From Casuarina equisetifolia (taxonomy: Eukaryota; Streptophyta; Magnoliopsida; Fagales; Casuarinaceae): a DNA stretch of 64,000 nt. The notes beneath the pieces were generated by a model that was not told the origin of the DNA, searched no databases, and saw only the letters and a list, made by a program, of their open reading frames with translations. The stretch spans positions 12,512,501-12,576,500 of the forward strand of contig CM052360.1 in NCBI GenBank assembly GCA_028551475.1, read 5' to 3'. A program made the position numbers and the translations under genes. Shown here one piece after another: positions 12,030 to 27,000 of this stretch; the first letter of the stretch is position 1; every line of letters begins with the position of its first letter.

Positions 12030-13783
12030 GATATTCCTTATTTGATATCTGCTTTTTTGCCCATCCTATTGTTTTGAGTGAACAGGCTAAGCAAAAGCAG
12101 AAAGGGGAAAAACGGTTAGTGCTGCCAAGTGTGGAAGGGGAAGAGGGAGGAAAGTGGATTGTGATCGACTCTGGTGTGTGCTCTTTCTCGTGCTACAGCG
12201 TTAGTTGTTTTCGAAGTTCTTTGCTATTTCATTTTGTTATAATCGATCCCATCCCATGAACTTGCTGCAAAATAGGCGAGAAGTAAACCAGCCAAGGTTT
12301 TCAATGTTGATATGGTAACTGTTACTTGATAGTGAATGAGTCTAAAATGTTGAATTATAACTTTCTGGATATGCAGTTTAATGATCTGATTTGTTGGTGC
12401 TGAATATTCATTGATCTGGCATTTTTACAATGGTGATTTGTTTTTATTCAGGCAAAGTGATTGTCCATGCTCTTGATGAGAAAGCTAGAGAATATTACAA
12501 TTTAGAGGGTCTTTGGACTGCCGATTCACCCCCAAAGGAACTGAACCAGGTGATTTGAGTTTGCTTGTAAAATCTATTGGGCTTGATTAGTTAAATAGTT
12601 CCTGCAAACAGAGACAAATTTTCTTGATTTTCACTTTTCTGTCCAGAAGATTGTAGGCAAGCAGAAACATAAATTGGAAATTGGTATAACTTTTCCATTA
12701 GTATTTTGGGAAAGAAATGATAAGACTGGTAAGGGAGGTGTTTTTGGTGTGTATCAAATGTTGGGACTCTCAAACTAGTTCTTATCACATCTTTCGATTT
12801 AAAAAGTGGAGTTAAAAATCTAGGTTATTAGTCATCACATGGTTTTTGGACTAATTTGTTCTGAAATACCTAGGACTCAAAATTCTGCTTAGTCTTCCGA
12901 AATAATGATCTCTCTCTCTCTCTCTCCCCTTCCTGCCCCCCCCCCGGCCCTCCTCCTCTCTATGATTGAATGTTCATGATGTGCAAGAAAGTGGAAAGAA
13001 AGAAAATACAGTCTAGGTTGCAGAAGATCTCTCAATGATTCTGTAATAATCCAGCATGGTGAAGCACAGCAATCTTCCCAGTGCAGATGGATCTTTCGGT
13101 GGCAATGCCTATATCTATGCTGTATGGGGGTGGTGGATGTGCTCATCATCCTTCCTGGAAGGGAGGGATAGTGATCCCAACAGAATAACATTTGCTGGTT
13201 GGTAATTAATTTGACAAAGTTATCAGGAGAATATTAGAAAACTGGTTTCTCTCCCCGAAATTTTTCCTCTTGATTTTTCAATAATCTTTTTATGCCTTTA
13301 TCCTATTCTCTTAGGCATAGCAACAGGCATCTTTCATATTAACTTGCCATTGTGGACATTGAATTTGCACAGGACTTCATCACTATTATCCGCCACAACT
13401 TTTGAGAACTGATAGAAAAGCATTTACATTCTAATTGTTTTGATTCCTTACATGCACAATTAAGCTTTACTTATACAGCATATGTAATGCAAAAATTTGA
13501 TGGTTTTGGAGTTCTTTTTAATCTGCTGATTACCAGAATTCAGTATTGTCCCTGTTAAGCGTGGTCGATTGGTGATAAAAATTGAGCATGATATCACATA
13601 TAGATACTATTTTCAATCTGTTTTTGGCGAGAGGATTTGTACTTTTCCTCAATTTCTTGGATATGCAAGTTACATGGTTCCTATATGACATCGTCTTTTT
13701 GGTTTGTCCAGGATTTGGAAAAAGCTTTTGTGAAGATTCGTCCCAAGAACAACTCCAAGAAACGAGTCCAAAAATTTGCATAG
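11287..13783 (+). CDS. Iojap/RsfS-family ribosomal silencing factor, probably mitochondrial
   Basis: Four exons (11287-11571, 12086-12173, 12452-12549, 13712-13783) give a 180-residue protein. RsfS/Iojap proteins bind large-subunit protein uL14 and stop ribosomal subunits joining. The core is clear: LELQEIEKIL, HCDWADFMVVATGRS, HVKNIAQAL, WIVIDSG, VIVHALDEKAREYYNLEGLW. The first 40 or so residues are rich in Arg, Ser and Ala with few acidic residues, like a mitochondrial presequence. The tail is basic (KNNSKKRVQKFA). Exon 1 must end at CAG before GCAGGT, a GC donor: the nearby GT donor two bases on would put a TAA in frame straight after the junction. Intron 1 holds a TAC microsatellite. It resembles what I recall of Arabidopsis At1g67620. 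Confidence 0.9.
11992..12028. repeat. (TAC)n microsatellite in Iojap intron 1
   Basis: About twelve uninterrupted TAC units, 58 bases before the splice acceptor of exon 2. It is likely polymorphic. Confidence 0.9.
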
Positions 13784-15666
13784 TCATTAGTTATAAAATG
13801 GGTTCCTTAACTCATCATAGTTTCGGTGTCCTAGACCTTGGTGGATGTTTCAATGTGAGCTATAGAGTGTTGTCTAATTAAGGCGTTCTCTGGAGTTTGT
13901 CATGTGCATACACACTCCGATTTTGGTGCTCCATGATTTGTCCTGTATGGTTGGAATCTGTAAAATCCCCCCCTTAAGCTTCTTCTGGGCTTTGGAGAGG
14001 TGGGAGTCATAATGTGTTTCTCTACCTGTAGCAGAGGCTTCTCAAAGAAACTATGGTAGGGAGAAAGCATGGATATTTTTTAGTTTACAAGAAAGGAGAT
14101 TAAATTAGCACAAATGCCTTGAAAGAAATAATGCCAACGCATGTTCATTCTTTGCAGGGATTACTGCTGCTAATTCTATCAAGTTCTCAGTAGTACCTTG
14201 ATGATTGAAAGATTACAAGCACCGTCGAGTGCGATGCCTAATCTTGACCCTAAAATGATCATTTAGGCCTTCTTGTATGGCGGGTTTGGGATCCTTCCTA
14301 AACAAACGTACACTGGGACTTTATGCTGAGCTCTTTGGAGGCCCGTGATACAGCCTAAGGGGAGCCGCCAGCCAACTCTTGATTAAGTGGCTCTGAATGA
14401 CAAGAGCAAGCAAAAACCAGCACTGTAGTAGCAACGTCAGACAACGGAGCAAGCCTCTTGATCAACGAGCACAAAACACAAGAAAAGCTGCCTGGACCTT
14501 TGCAAGCATATCCGAATTAAACCATGGGGACGGCTACTAACAAGAAGACGCGCATTTCTCCTGCTCTTCACGTTACTTAAAAGGATGCGACGATCCAAAA
14601 AAGACGAGTCAGAACGAAAATAGATGGTTAAGCGACAGAGCCAAGGAATAAAACGTCTTTGTCGCGCTAAAAGATGGCAATAAATTGGTCATGTGAGGAT
14701 ACGCTGGTCTTGAATTTGTTATAATCTAACAGTATTAAGTCAAACATCTTAGGGTTGATGGCTAATTAAGAACTATTTCATTTAAATAATCTCAACAAGC
14801 TGAGCCCCATTAGTCCAATATCATCGTAATTCAGGTTCACATCCTATGATTTATGGCAATTACCACGTTTTTTATCCTGTAGCTGTGCCTTTTCATATAT
14901 TGCCTCGTTTGTGATTAGAATTCAAAACATGAAGTTAGATGTGATATCATTTATCATTATTTGAGACAAATTATATCCAGCCTTGGAGTTGATAGCTAAT
15001 TAAAGATCATTTCATTTAAATATCATTACTAATTTGAATTCTCATAAGTTCCAATTCTACCATAATAACAAATTAATATCCAAAATAAAAGCCACGATTG
15101 GATTAATAGGCAGGAAAGGATTAAGTTTTGAATGTCTGAAGTTTATTCAAAACCCCGTCCAGGAGATTGGACCGTTGAACCTTTAAGACTCCTCGTCACT
15201 AAACCCTACCCTGGCGAAGGAAGTGGGTCGGACTTAGGTGAAGTGGATCCACCTAATTTTCCATCCCTTCAATGAACGATAGCTTCAAGTTACTTCTTTT
15301 CACCCTTATGCCCCTACATAAATTGCCGTTCTCTAGCAAATAACCCTTAAAAATTGATCGGCTTCATCGTAATTAATCACAAAACTAGCTACTAAGATTT
15401 TAAGGTTCATCAACGGGCCCCACGACTTGCCTTCTTGGCGCACATTCCGTAGTCTCCCACGCCCGAACTTCGTTTCCATCGCCTACTCCAACATTATTCG
15501 GAGCCTCCAAAGCTCCCTACCAAGGAAAAAGATCGTAACAATTTCTCTTCGTTTCGCTTTATAAAACTCTCTCGCATTTCTTGCTTTCACTTCTGCTACA
15601 CTCCTTGCTTCCTTCCATTCTTCTTCTTCTGTTATTGTAACGGTTCGGGTACTCCTAGAAGCTGCT
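13784..15666. other. Intergenic region between Iojap and FabG genes
   Basis: Contains the Iojap 3' UTR and the FabG promoter and leader (T/C-rich just before 15667). An imperfect direct repeat of about 34 bases, sharing GTTGAT(G/A)GCTAATTAA and TTTCATTTAAAT, occurs near 14754-14787 and 14990-15023, probably remains of a mobile sequence. No exon was recognised. Confidence 0.5.
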
Positions 15667-18880
<3,214 letters not shown>

Positions 18881-19160
18881 ATCAGCTGTCCACCATGCCT
18901 GATCCAGGCCCAAGCAGAGATTTGGAGCTTCAAGAGATCCGACTACTGGCAGAGAAATTACAAAATTCAACTTTGTGCGAGAATTTATGTGGAAGCCTAT
19001 GTAATTCAGTTTTTCGCTTGATATGCTTAGGTTTTAAAACGATTACACCGGATAGTTTCGATAGAATTTCAATAAAGCTTGTTGATGAATCGATATTATG
19101 GTTGTGTTTGTCATTGTGAGAAACGTTGCATTTGTCTCGCCAGTGCGCCTTCGTCGGACA
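18881..19160. other. FabG 3' flank
   Basis: Likely FabG 3' UTR and downstream flank up to the LTR element. Nothing else was recognised. Confidence 0.5.
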
Positions 19161-19165
19161 AGGTG

Positions 19166-19721
19166 TGTAACGATCTAGATTCCGAATAGAAAATAATAAA
19201 TTTTAGACAAAAAAAAATCAAATAACATAACCTTTCTATTAAGAAATATGCTCTAAAATCTATTCAAAATAATTATACCAAAGCATAAGTAACTCTAATC
19301 AATCATATTGCAATTCGAGTATGGTAAAACTACCAATGCCTCCTCAAGGGAAGGTTTTTAGTCTAGTCTAATTAATAATTGTCTTTTATTTTTCCTTGTA
19401 TTTTCATCATAATATTCATCTCTTTTTTATAGAGGCCTTGCAATGTCTCTTGTATTCTTTTAAAATTCACATCTTATTTTATATTCTTCTAAAATTCTTA
19501 TTTTATTTTTTTATTTTTTAAAATTCTTATATTATTTTTTACTCATCTAGATTTCTTATCTTGTCTTCTACTCTTTTAGAATTCTTAACTTATCTTTTAT
19601 AATTTCTTATCTTGTCTTCTACTCTTCTAAAATTCTTAATTTATTATTTATTTATTTTTTTATTAAAAAGCCTTCTCGCTCTCTAGCCACGTGTCATGAT
19701 CTCAATAGAGGAATCATGACA
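19166..19721 (-). repeat. Left LTR (3' LTR of minus-strand element)
   Basis: Direct repeat of the right copy. Shared blocks include AATAATAAATTTTA, AACATAAC and the ATCTCA(A/G)T-GA-GAATCA end. It is longer than its partner through repeated TTCTTATCTTRTCTT-like expansions. Confidence 0.75.
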
Positions 19722-20494
19722 ATCTTTGCCCCTTCAAAAATCCTTGTCTTTAAGGATTGGTTTTGATGTCAAGGATCCTCTATCTAGAACAACTGGGTAA
19801 ATGTAAAACTCGAGTTTGAAGGAGTCTTTGACTTGCGAGTCCATTAGGTCAAGGGTTTGACACTTTTTTTTCTCTCCTCATATGCATGTGTTTGTTAGGG
19901 AAAGAAAAAAATAAAAAAAAAAAATGTTGTGTAGCCTTACCCTTGACCCAAACAACTGCTTATTTTCGCATTTATGACTTTGATCTCACTTTTCATTATA
20001 GTAATAACATTAGTCATTGTCATTCCTTCCTTGCATCTAAGCATCGTTGATACATTGCACAGTCCATTTGGAATTTGAGGCTGAAGCTATTCTCCTAGAG
20101 GTCTGAACTTGTGGCCTATTAACTACCGGATGAGCCGAGAGGTTCAACATCGGAAGCGTTGGTACATTTGCTGATTCTATTCCGCCTTAAGGGCTATAGG
20201 TTTCATGAGATCTTTGTGGTTGTGATTCATTCCAAGTGACGCTCTTGTACCGTTGTTGTCCTATAAGTCTCTTCCATACAGCCTTCCGGTCGCCGATGAG
20301 GGTCCCCTCACGTCTCTACCTTGGAAGCCTGAATGGATCTAGTTGGGATGGGGTGGTTTAGTTGCCTCATCCATTTCTTCTATGATGTTCACGAAACTAT
20401 GGGATCTAACAAACACCACCTATACTCCAGTCGTCGTTAGTGGACGCTCAAATCCTGGTGGTTCCACCACTACCTGTTTCACCAAATTAAGATT

Positions 20495-20686
20495 CTATAA
20501 TTGTGAACCTGTGCCTACCTCTCCTCGCGAAGTCTCCCCCTTCTCACTTCCCAAACCTTCAAATTTCTCCATCATTTTTTTCATTTGTTCAGCAAGTTGA
20601 GACATGGAAGATCTCATTCCCTCTAGCTTTCCCTCTACCCTGGTTTGTTTGTGAGTTTTCGCCATAGTTTCCAGCTCTTCTAGCAC
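20495..20686 (-). pseudogene. gag-like remnant of the LTR element
   Basis: A 63-residue charged, helical, Met/Lys/Glu-rich frame begins just inside the primer-binding site, where gag normally starts. Its QLAEQMKKMMEKFEGL stretch looks like a coiled coil. It stops after 63 residues and no nucleocapsid zinc knuckle follows. It is too short to be functional gag. Confidence 0.5.
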
Positions 20687-20709
20687 TAGGTCGATACTCT
20701 CAGATCACT

Positions 20710-21107
20710 TGTAATAATCGGAATTTCTTATAGTAAAAAATAATAAATTTTAAAAAAGAAATCAAACAACATAACTTATCTATCTAAAAACAAACTCCTA
20801 GATCAATCTAAAAACATAATAACATAACTCTAATTAAGTGTTATGTAATTCTAATTTACTAAAACCACCACTACTCCTCAACCCTTTCACCCTAGTTCCC
20901 ATCCCCTTCTTATAGACCCTTCATTTTGCATCCTCTCTTATCTTATCCTCTACGTTTCTAAAAATCTCTATTTTATCTTTTATCCTTTTAAAATTATTAT
21001 TTTACTTTTTTTACTCTTTTATCTTTTATCCTTTAAAAAATCTCTATCTTTTATCTTTTATCTTTTATCTTCCCACGTTTTATTATCTCAGTGGACGAAT
21101 CACAACA
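20710..21107 (-). repeat. Right LTR (5' LTR of minus-strand element)
   Basis: Partner of 19166-19721, with the same terminal TGTAA...ACA on the plus strand and the primer-binding-site-like sequence immediately inside it. Confidence 0.75.
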
Positions 21108-21112
21108 AGATG

Positions 21113-22256
21113 CGAACCTTTTGGAATAACGGAGCCGAGGTTGTCGTCTTCTGAAATGAAATCCCAGGCCCTCCAATCTTACGTTGTCAAGTTGTATTTC
21201 TTGTCTCTTAGGGACAATTTGTTTATGGTAACATTCCCCGCACAAAAAATGGTCCTTTTCTTTCATCTTTTATTCATTTTTTTTTTTTATTGTCGCTATT
21301 CAAGAGAGTCCATCAAAATTGTTCAACCGCAAGAGAATCTCATGATCAATTCTGGAAATCAAAGTCTTTTATGTTAATTGCACGTGGCCGCGTCAGAAGC
21401 TTGAATTATATTAAATGTGGTAACTCACTTTGACACGCTCCAAAATTTGAAAATTTAAATGATGAAAACTTCCAACACGAAATCATTACCCTCAAAAGTT
21501 CCCAGAATCTTGTTGGTAAAAAAGTAGACGATTTTGGATGATAATTTGATCTCAAAAGTTCCCTGATTCTTGTCAGTAAAGAAGACAAAGATGAAGTTAC
21601 CAGGGTTTTCTGGTGTCAAGCCTCCTAGCCTTGCCTTTCCCCCCATTTTATGTATCAATTAAGTGGACAATGACTTTCAGCAAGCAAAGGTTGGAATGGC
21701 GTCGGTGAAAAAATGGAATCCACCAACCAACCACAAGGCATGTGCGCCGGAGAAAGGGGATATAGAAGAAAGAAACCAAGGAGATGATACCAAAGGGAGA
21801 TGATACCAAATAAATAAATGGTGAACGCCATGGGTTGTCCTTCTCTAAACTTGATTGGATCCCTGTTCATGGATTAAATGACTAAAAGCTACATGATTGG
21901 ATCTCTGTTCATGGATTAATTGACCAAAAGCTGGGAGAATTGTCAAGAACCACACGGCAGGTGATGGAAGATGATAAAATATCAACGTCATTGTTGTTTG
22001 GGGCTGTCACACGCAGGAAGACGAAGGGAGGACCTAAGGGGAAGGTGCAAAATCTTGGAATATCCCGGAAAGCATAAAGAATAACGTGTTTGGAACCCTG
22101 GATGGATCGCATTCGTGTACGCCATCTATTTGAAGCTAGCGGAGAAAAAGATCATTAGCCCCACTGGATTATCTTATGTTTTACATAATCTCTGCCCCAA
22201 TCACCGTCAAATGGCTACTTGCCTTGCGTCTTTTTTGTTTTAATGAACCGTTGTGA
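21113..22256. other. Intergenic region before the TLC gene
   Basis: AT-rich DNA with short local duplications: CTCAAAAGTTCCC blocks near 21491 and 21551, and a 42-base tandem pair near 21852. No coding exon was recognised. Confidence 0.5.
21852..21933. repeat. 42-base tandem duplication
   Basis: Two adjacent copies of TGATTGGATC(C/T)CTGTTCATGG, each followed by ATTAA(A/T)TGAC(T/C)AAAAGCT. Only a few bases differ. Confidence 0.8.
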
Positions 22257-22284
22257 TTGAGAGAGAGAGAGAGAGAGAGAGAGA
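22257..22284. repeat. (GA)n microsatellite in TLC promoter or leader
   Basis: About thirteen GA units, followed at 22385-22450 by a CT-rich stretch. Both lie upstream of the TLC start and suggest a GAGA-type promoter or a pyrimidine-rich leader. Confidence 0.85.
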
Positions 22285-22608
22285 CTACATCTTTATGCAG
22301 GACTCTCAGCAGCTTTCCTTTCTTTTCGCTTCAACTCCCCCAGTTTTTATAGCTCTCAGAAGGGGGTGTGTGCGCGTGCTTTCCCTCTCTATCTTCAACG
22401 ATCTCTCTCTATCTTTCTCCCTCTCCCTCTCTCCCTCTCTCCCTCTCTGTCCTTTGTGGGTGTTGAAGTTCATCGGATTCCCCGAGTGTCAAAAAAGGCT
22501 TCAAAATTTGGAGTTTTCGAGTTATTGTTTCTGGGTCTTCTTGGGGGTTACACATATTGTTCGGAGAACTTTGAATATATCTGGGTGTTTTTCTGCATCT
22601 GCGGTTTG

Positions 22609-23352
22609 ATGGAGACGCTCCTTCTCACACCTGCTGTCCCTGCATTTTTCTTGATGTTTCTCTTGGTGTATTTCATTGCTTTCTTTGTGGTTTTGCGCAA
22701 CTGGGATCCGAAGCGTCGACCAGAAGCTACGAGCTGCCTCCTTTCGCTAAGTCACGGTACTCCGGCTGTCATCATGGCCGTCCGGGCACTGACAGACGCC
22801 TCGACTCCAAACACTTTCGCTTCTCCGAACGCTCCCTTCCAAAACGTTGTGCTGGAATTCAGCCTAGCTTACTTCTTAATGGACCTCATCCACTATCTGG
22901 TGTTCTTCCCCCATGATGTCCTCTTCATAAGTCACCATTTAGCCACACTATACGTGCTTGTGACCTGCCGCTATGTGGTTAATCACGGCGCCTACGGGAT
23001 TCTTGTGCTCCTTTTTCTCGCTGAGGTCACCAGTGCTTGTCAGAACGTGCGGAGCTTGGCTGGTCTGCGGAGAAATGATGTTCCAGCGGCGGCGAAATTG
23101 CACGAATTCCTGTCCCCTCCCTTTCTTGCCTTCTATTCTGTAGTTCGAGGGCTTCTGGGAATGGTCGTCATGTATAAGTTGGGGGTGTTTTTTGTAAGTG
23201 GGGCAGCTGCTGGTTCAATTCCAAGATGGGCATGGATTTCTTGGATGATTGTGATTGTTACTGCAATCTTCATCAGCATATTGTGGGTTTTGAATCAATG
23301 GAGACGTTGGCATACAGAAAGAAGTCTCAAAGCGCAGAAGAAAGTCAAGTAA
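22609..23352 (+). CDS. TLC (TRAM-LAG1-CLN8) domain membrane protein
   Basis: A single-exon, 247-residue membrane protein of the TLC superfamily, similar to what I recall of Arabidopsis At5g14285. About six hydrophobic segments can be seen, starting with VPAFFLMFLLVYFIAFFVVL. TLC features include SLSHGTPAV, the central YFLMDLIHYLVFFPHDVLFISHH with its conserved Asp and His residues, and EVTSACQNVRSL. The tail is basic and cytosolic in character. TLC proteins sit in the ER or other membranes and some act in lipid synthesis or sensing; the role of this subgroup is unknown. I chose the ATG at 22609 because it gives the family's usual N-terminus. An in-frame ATG at 22366 would add 81 residues translated from CT-rich leader and is unlikely. 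Confidence 0.88.
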   Translation: METLLLTPAVPAFFLMFLLVYFIAFFVVLRNWDPKRRPEATSCLLSLSHGTPAVIMAVRALTDASTPNTFASPNAPFQNVVLEFSLAYFLMDLIHYLVFFPHDVLFISHHLATLYVLVTCRYVVNHGAYGILVLLFLAEVTSACQNVRSLAGLRRNDVPAAAKLHEFLSPPFLAFYSVVRGLLGMVVMYKLGVFFVSGAAAGSIPRWAWISWMIVIVTAIFISILWVLNQWRRWHTERSLKAQKKVK

Positions 23353-24046
23353 GATCTGTGGGTACTTTCGGTTGGGATTCAATATAGTCAGGGTTGCATT
23401 TGGGCATTTGAGCGTCCCTTGGTTCAATATGTTTGAATGGGGGATCGAGTTTACCAATTTCAACAATTTCCCAGATATCTGTACTTCCAGGGTTTGTAGC
23501 CAAACCAATGGGTCTGTGGTGGTATGGATACACCATTTATCTGTAAATAACTCTGTAATCTGCTTTTCTATTTGTTGCAACGAAGATGCACAAAGGTCTT
23601 TGTGCCTTCAGCAAGTATAGCACTTCTTTTTACCCTTTTTTTTTTTGGGCATTTATGAAATACTGCAAAACTGATACAGAATTGCCTGATGTTTTACTTA
23701 TCGTTGACTTCATCTCAGCTTGATTCATTGAACGATAAGACAGGGATCAAATGTTACAGCACATGACTGACCAAGGCTCTAACACTCGATGATGTAGGAA
23801 TGACACCTCCTGAACAAGAATTCCTACTAGTCCCTAAATTTTTTTCCATCTTCCTAGTCTCTCTGTCTAAATAAGAGCGAACTAATTAGTATAAGCTAAT
23901 GTGGGCAGGCCAATGAACTTTTGAACCCACTCATTAATCCAATATACATCTGACAGCTACGAAGTTGCGAGCCAGATTTTGGGTTTCCATCTTCAATTTA
24001 CACCAAGGAGCTTAATGGGTGGATTTTGGGTAATTTACTTCTGGAT
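23353..24046. other. Gap between convergent TLC and POLA2 genes
   Basis: Holds the two 3' UTRs, which face each other. A T-run lies at 23637-23646. No further exon was found. Confidence 0.5.
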
Positions 24047-27000
24047 TTATATGCCAATAATAGAAACATTACTTGTGTCAGGACCACCACAGTAGCTAAG
24101 TTCTGCAAAAGTGCCCCCTCCTCCCTTTGCTAATCTTCCCGGATTCACACAAATACATTTCGCTTGTTCTCCTCCTTCAGTTCCTTCTCCGAAGGACAGC
24201 ACCTGTACCAATAGAGAAAATTCAATCTAATATCTTTAGATAATGCTCGTCATTTCCTCTCTTTATACTCATAATCAGTTGTGATCAGTGGAAAAACCAT
24301 CATTCATCAGCCTATACGTGCATTTTGAGAGGTGTAAGTAATACTCTCTGTTGCGGTTGCTTTGTGTTGAGATCAATGTGAAAAGATAGGTACCTGGCAT
24401 GTCTGTTTACCTTTACAAAATATTTCATATCCGAAGGCAGGATGAGAATATCTGGAATTGAAGAGATACGAAGGGTTTCTGGAGCAAGGGAGAAGTCCAG
24501 TGGAATGTCTTCTGCCGGTGGATATAGAGGATAAAAGCTGTTTCAAAACGAACAAACTAAATAAATGTTTCAGTGACACACAAATGTCTATTCAAACCTG
24601 TAATATCTAAGTAAGTTCCTTGAAAGAAAAAATTCTTAAAACGTGCCTCTGTTGACAAAGAACAAGGCTAGCAAGTCTACTCATGCGATCACTGGGGGTT
24701 CCATCAGTTGGATTCCGTGACATCTCCTCTGCACTAAGGTGTTTGAGGATATCCACAGTACAGCAAGCTATCTTGACCTGAAACGCCAATGGTGACAGAC
24801 TTCACATAATCTCAAAAGATGATAAGCAATTGTTGCGCTTGATTTCTCAATGGCCAATGGGTATACTTGAACCTAACAACTCGTAAAAATAGTATCAACA
24901 GGCAACTGGAAGCCTAAAAATGGCCATAACGGAATAATTTAATTTCACGACAGTCTCACGCCAAATTTCCAAAGTTGCTTGGTGTATTTGTATGAATGAA
25001 TGAAATATTAGTCACCATTGAGGTTCTTGAATATTACAAGCATATGGTATTGACATATCCATCATGTTTTATTACTGCAAGCTGAGGGCTTTAATATGAA
25101 GACTGCAAGATCAACCATTGGAGTATTCACTGGTTTCAAGCTGCGAAAAGTAAGGTCTCTCCTCGTAAATTGGCTCTCATCTCATTACCAGGGGTTTTAA
25201 CAATGCTAGTGAAGTAATTTTCTACTTCAAGAGCACCCTAATAGATCTCCTGTTTTCAGCTGGCTTAGTTTTTTAATTTTTTTTTTTCTGGTTTTCCATT
25301 TTACCCCCTGTTTTCTTTGACCGAGTTCTAGTAATTGGACTCCACCAGAGAAAGCGAAAAACAGTATTTGAAAGGTCCACAAGAGGCAATCATAACTTAC
25401 AACAAATGCTACAGGTATTTTACCTGATTCGCCTCAAAAATGCCAGGATTTGTGAGACTCGTCATCTGAGTAAAAGAGGCAACAACAATTCGTAAATGTG
25501 ACTGACATTGATAAAGAAACGTGGAACGATGAACTCCTTAAGATCAAGTACCTGATGCCTGAGATCTGGTGGATGGACTTCAAAAGCAGGCTGCCCAAAA
25601 AGAAACCAACAGTTCATGTCTTTGGATATAACAAATGAGTGAAAACAAGGTTCCTATCTGGAGAAAGGAAACCATGCAAGACCAAACAAATGAGTGAAAT
25701 GAGACAAATGGAAGAAAAGAAATGTCACCAACTTGTCACCTGGGGGAAAACAAAGTCATGGTTTGCATCACGTATGGATGGCACAAGAATCACCCTTGCA
25801 TCAGAACCCATATATGCTGCATAATCTTGCAACTGAAGAGATGGAGAAAAAGGATAAAGATTGCAGAAACAAAAACAAACCCCCTAAAACCACTACGCTA
25901 TTTCTTAAGTAGCTAACTTGTGAGACCTAGCAATACAAGGAAAAAAGAAAAAAGATTGATACCCTTCTCAAGATTTCCATATGGAATATCTCATCGAAGC
26001 TCCTGTCCGTAGTACCTTTCTTAATCTCCGGATGTTCAGAATCAACAAATGGTCCCAGCTGAGGAAAAATTTTAAAAAAAAAATTAAAAAAAAAAGAAAA
26101 AAAAAATCAACTGCATCAAACTTACCAGGTGAATATAACAAAATTGGACTTAAGAAAAGCAGAACTTACCAATATAAGCACCTGGGGCAGCTTTCTGGTT
26201 GCATATGATAACAGTTCTGTCAGAGGCTCAAAGAATAAGTTGTCCATTGTGGTAAAAGGGCCCGATGCAATAATCTGTTGTAGTTTAAAAGTATGTGAAA
26301 GTTATCAAAAGGGATTAAGAGATTGGATGAGGTTTCATCAGTGCATAAATATGATGTCATATGAGCTGTGCCTTATGAGTAAGAGATGTCATACTACAAA
26401 TGTCAGTGTTAAAAGAGAACCCCACACTCAAATGGCGCAGGAAGTAAAGCGAGTGTCATAGACTTGTGTCTACAGAACCAGAAAATGCAGTGCATTGTTT
26501 CAACCACTTGAGTTGGTGACCAAAGTCTCTTTCTTCCAAGAAGGTGGTTGTTGCTCCTCTGTTGAAAAAGGAATTTGTCCATCTCTTCCTAACCTTCCTA
26601 TGCTCTCTCAATAATCAAAATTCCACTTCTACTGTTTAGGGGGGTTACCATCACATCTTCAAGCATTGGCAGTCTAAGACTGTCCCAGAGTCAAGTAAGA
26701 TATTCTATGGAAATATGAATCACATGTAGATGGAATGCTATTAATATATGTTAAGTGTTTTGTTTTACTGAAAACTGTCAACAAGTGTAACCGGTGACTG
26801 CAGTTATATAGAATCCATAGAACAAGAAACAATTTTCTTTCAATATCCTCTGAATGTAGAATGCCAGGTTACGTACCACTGATAACTCTCTCAAGGTAAG
26901 AGGGAGATTAATGGACTGGATTCCCTCATCCAAAGCTTGTTTCTTAGGAGGATGCATATTCACATCCAGATGATGAGACAAAGGAACAGAATCGACCAGT

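Larger units (their letters stand above)
19166..21107 (-). mobile_element. Short non-autonomous LTR retrotransposon with 5-bp target duplication
   Basis: Two direct terminal repeats, 19166-19721 (556 bp) and 20710-21107 (398 bp), each begin TGTAA and end ACA on the plus strand, so both have TG...CA ends. They differ by T-rich indels. Flanks are AGGTG (19161-19165) and AGATG (21108-21112), a target duplication with one change. The element reads on the minus strand: next to the inner edge of the right LTR is a degenerate primer-binding site (8 of 12 against TGGTATCAGAGC), and next to the left LTR is the purine tract GAAGGGGCAAAG. The 988-bp interior has only a gag-like remnant, with no protease, RT or integrase. 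It would need enzymes from elsewhere. LTR divergence suggests it is old. Confidence 0.8.

Noticed and set aside
22366-22608. 81-residue N-terminal extension of the TLC protein from an upstream in-frame ATG
   Set aside because: It is translated from a CT-rich leader, has low-complexity composition, and the family normally begins at the METLL-type start at 22609.
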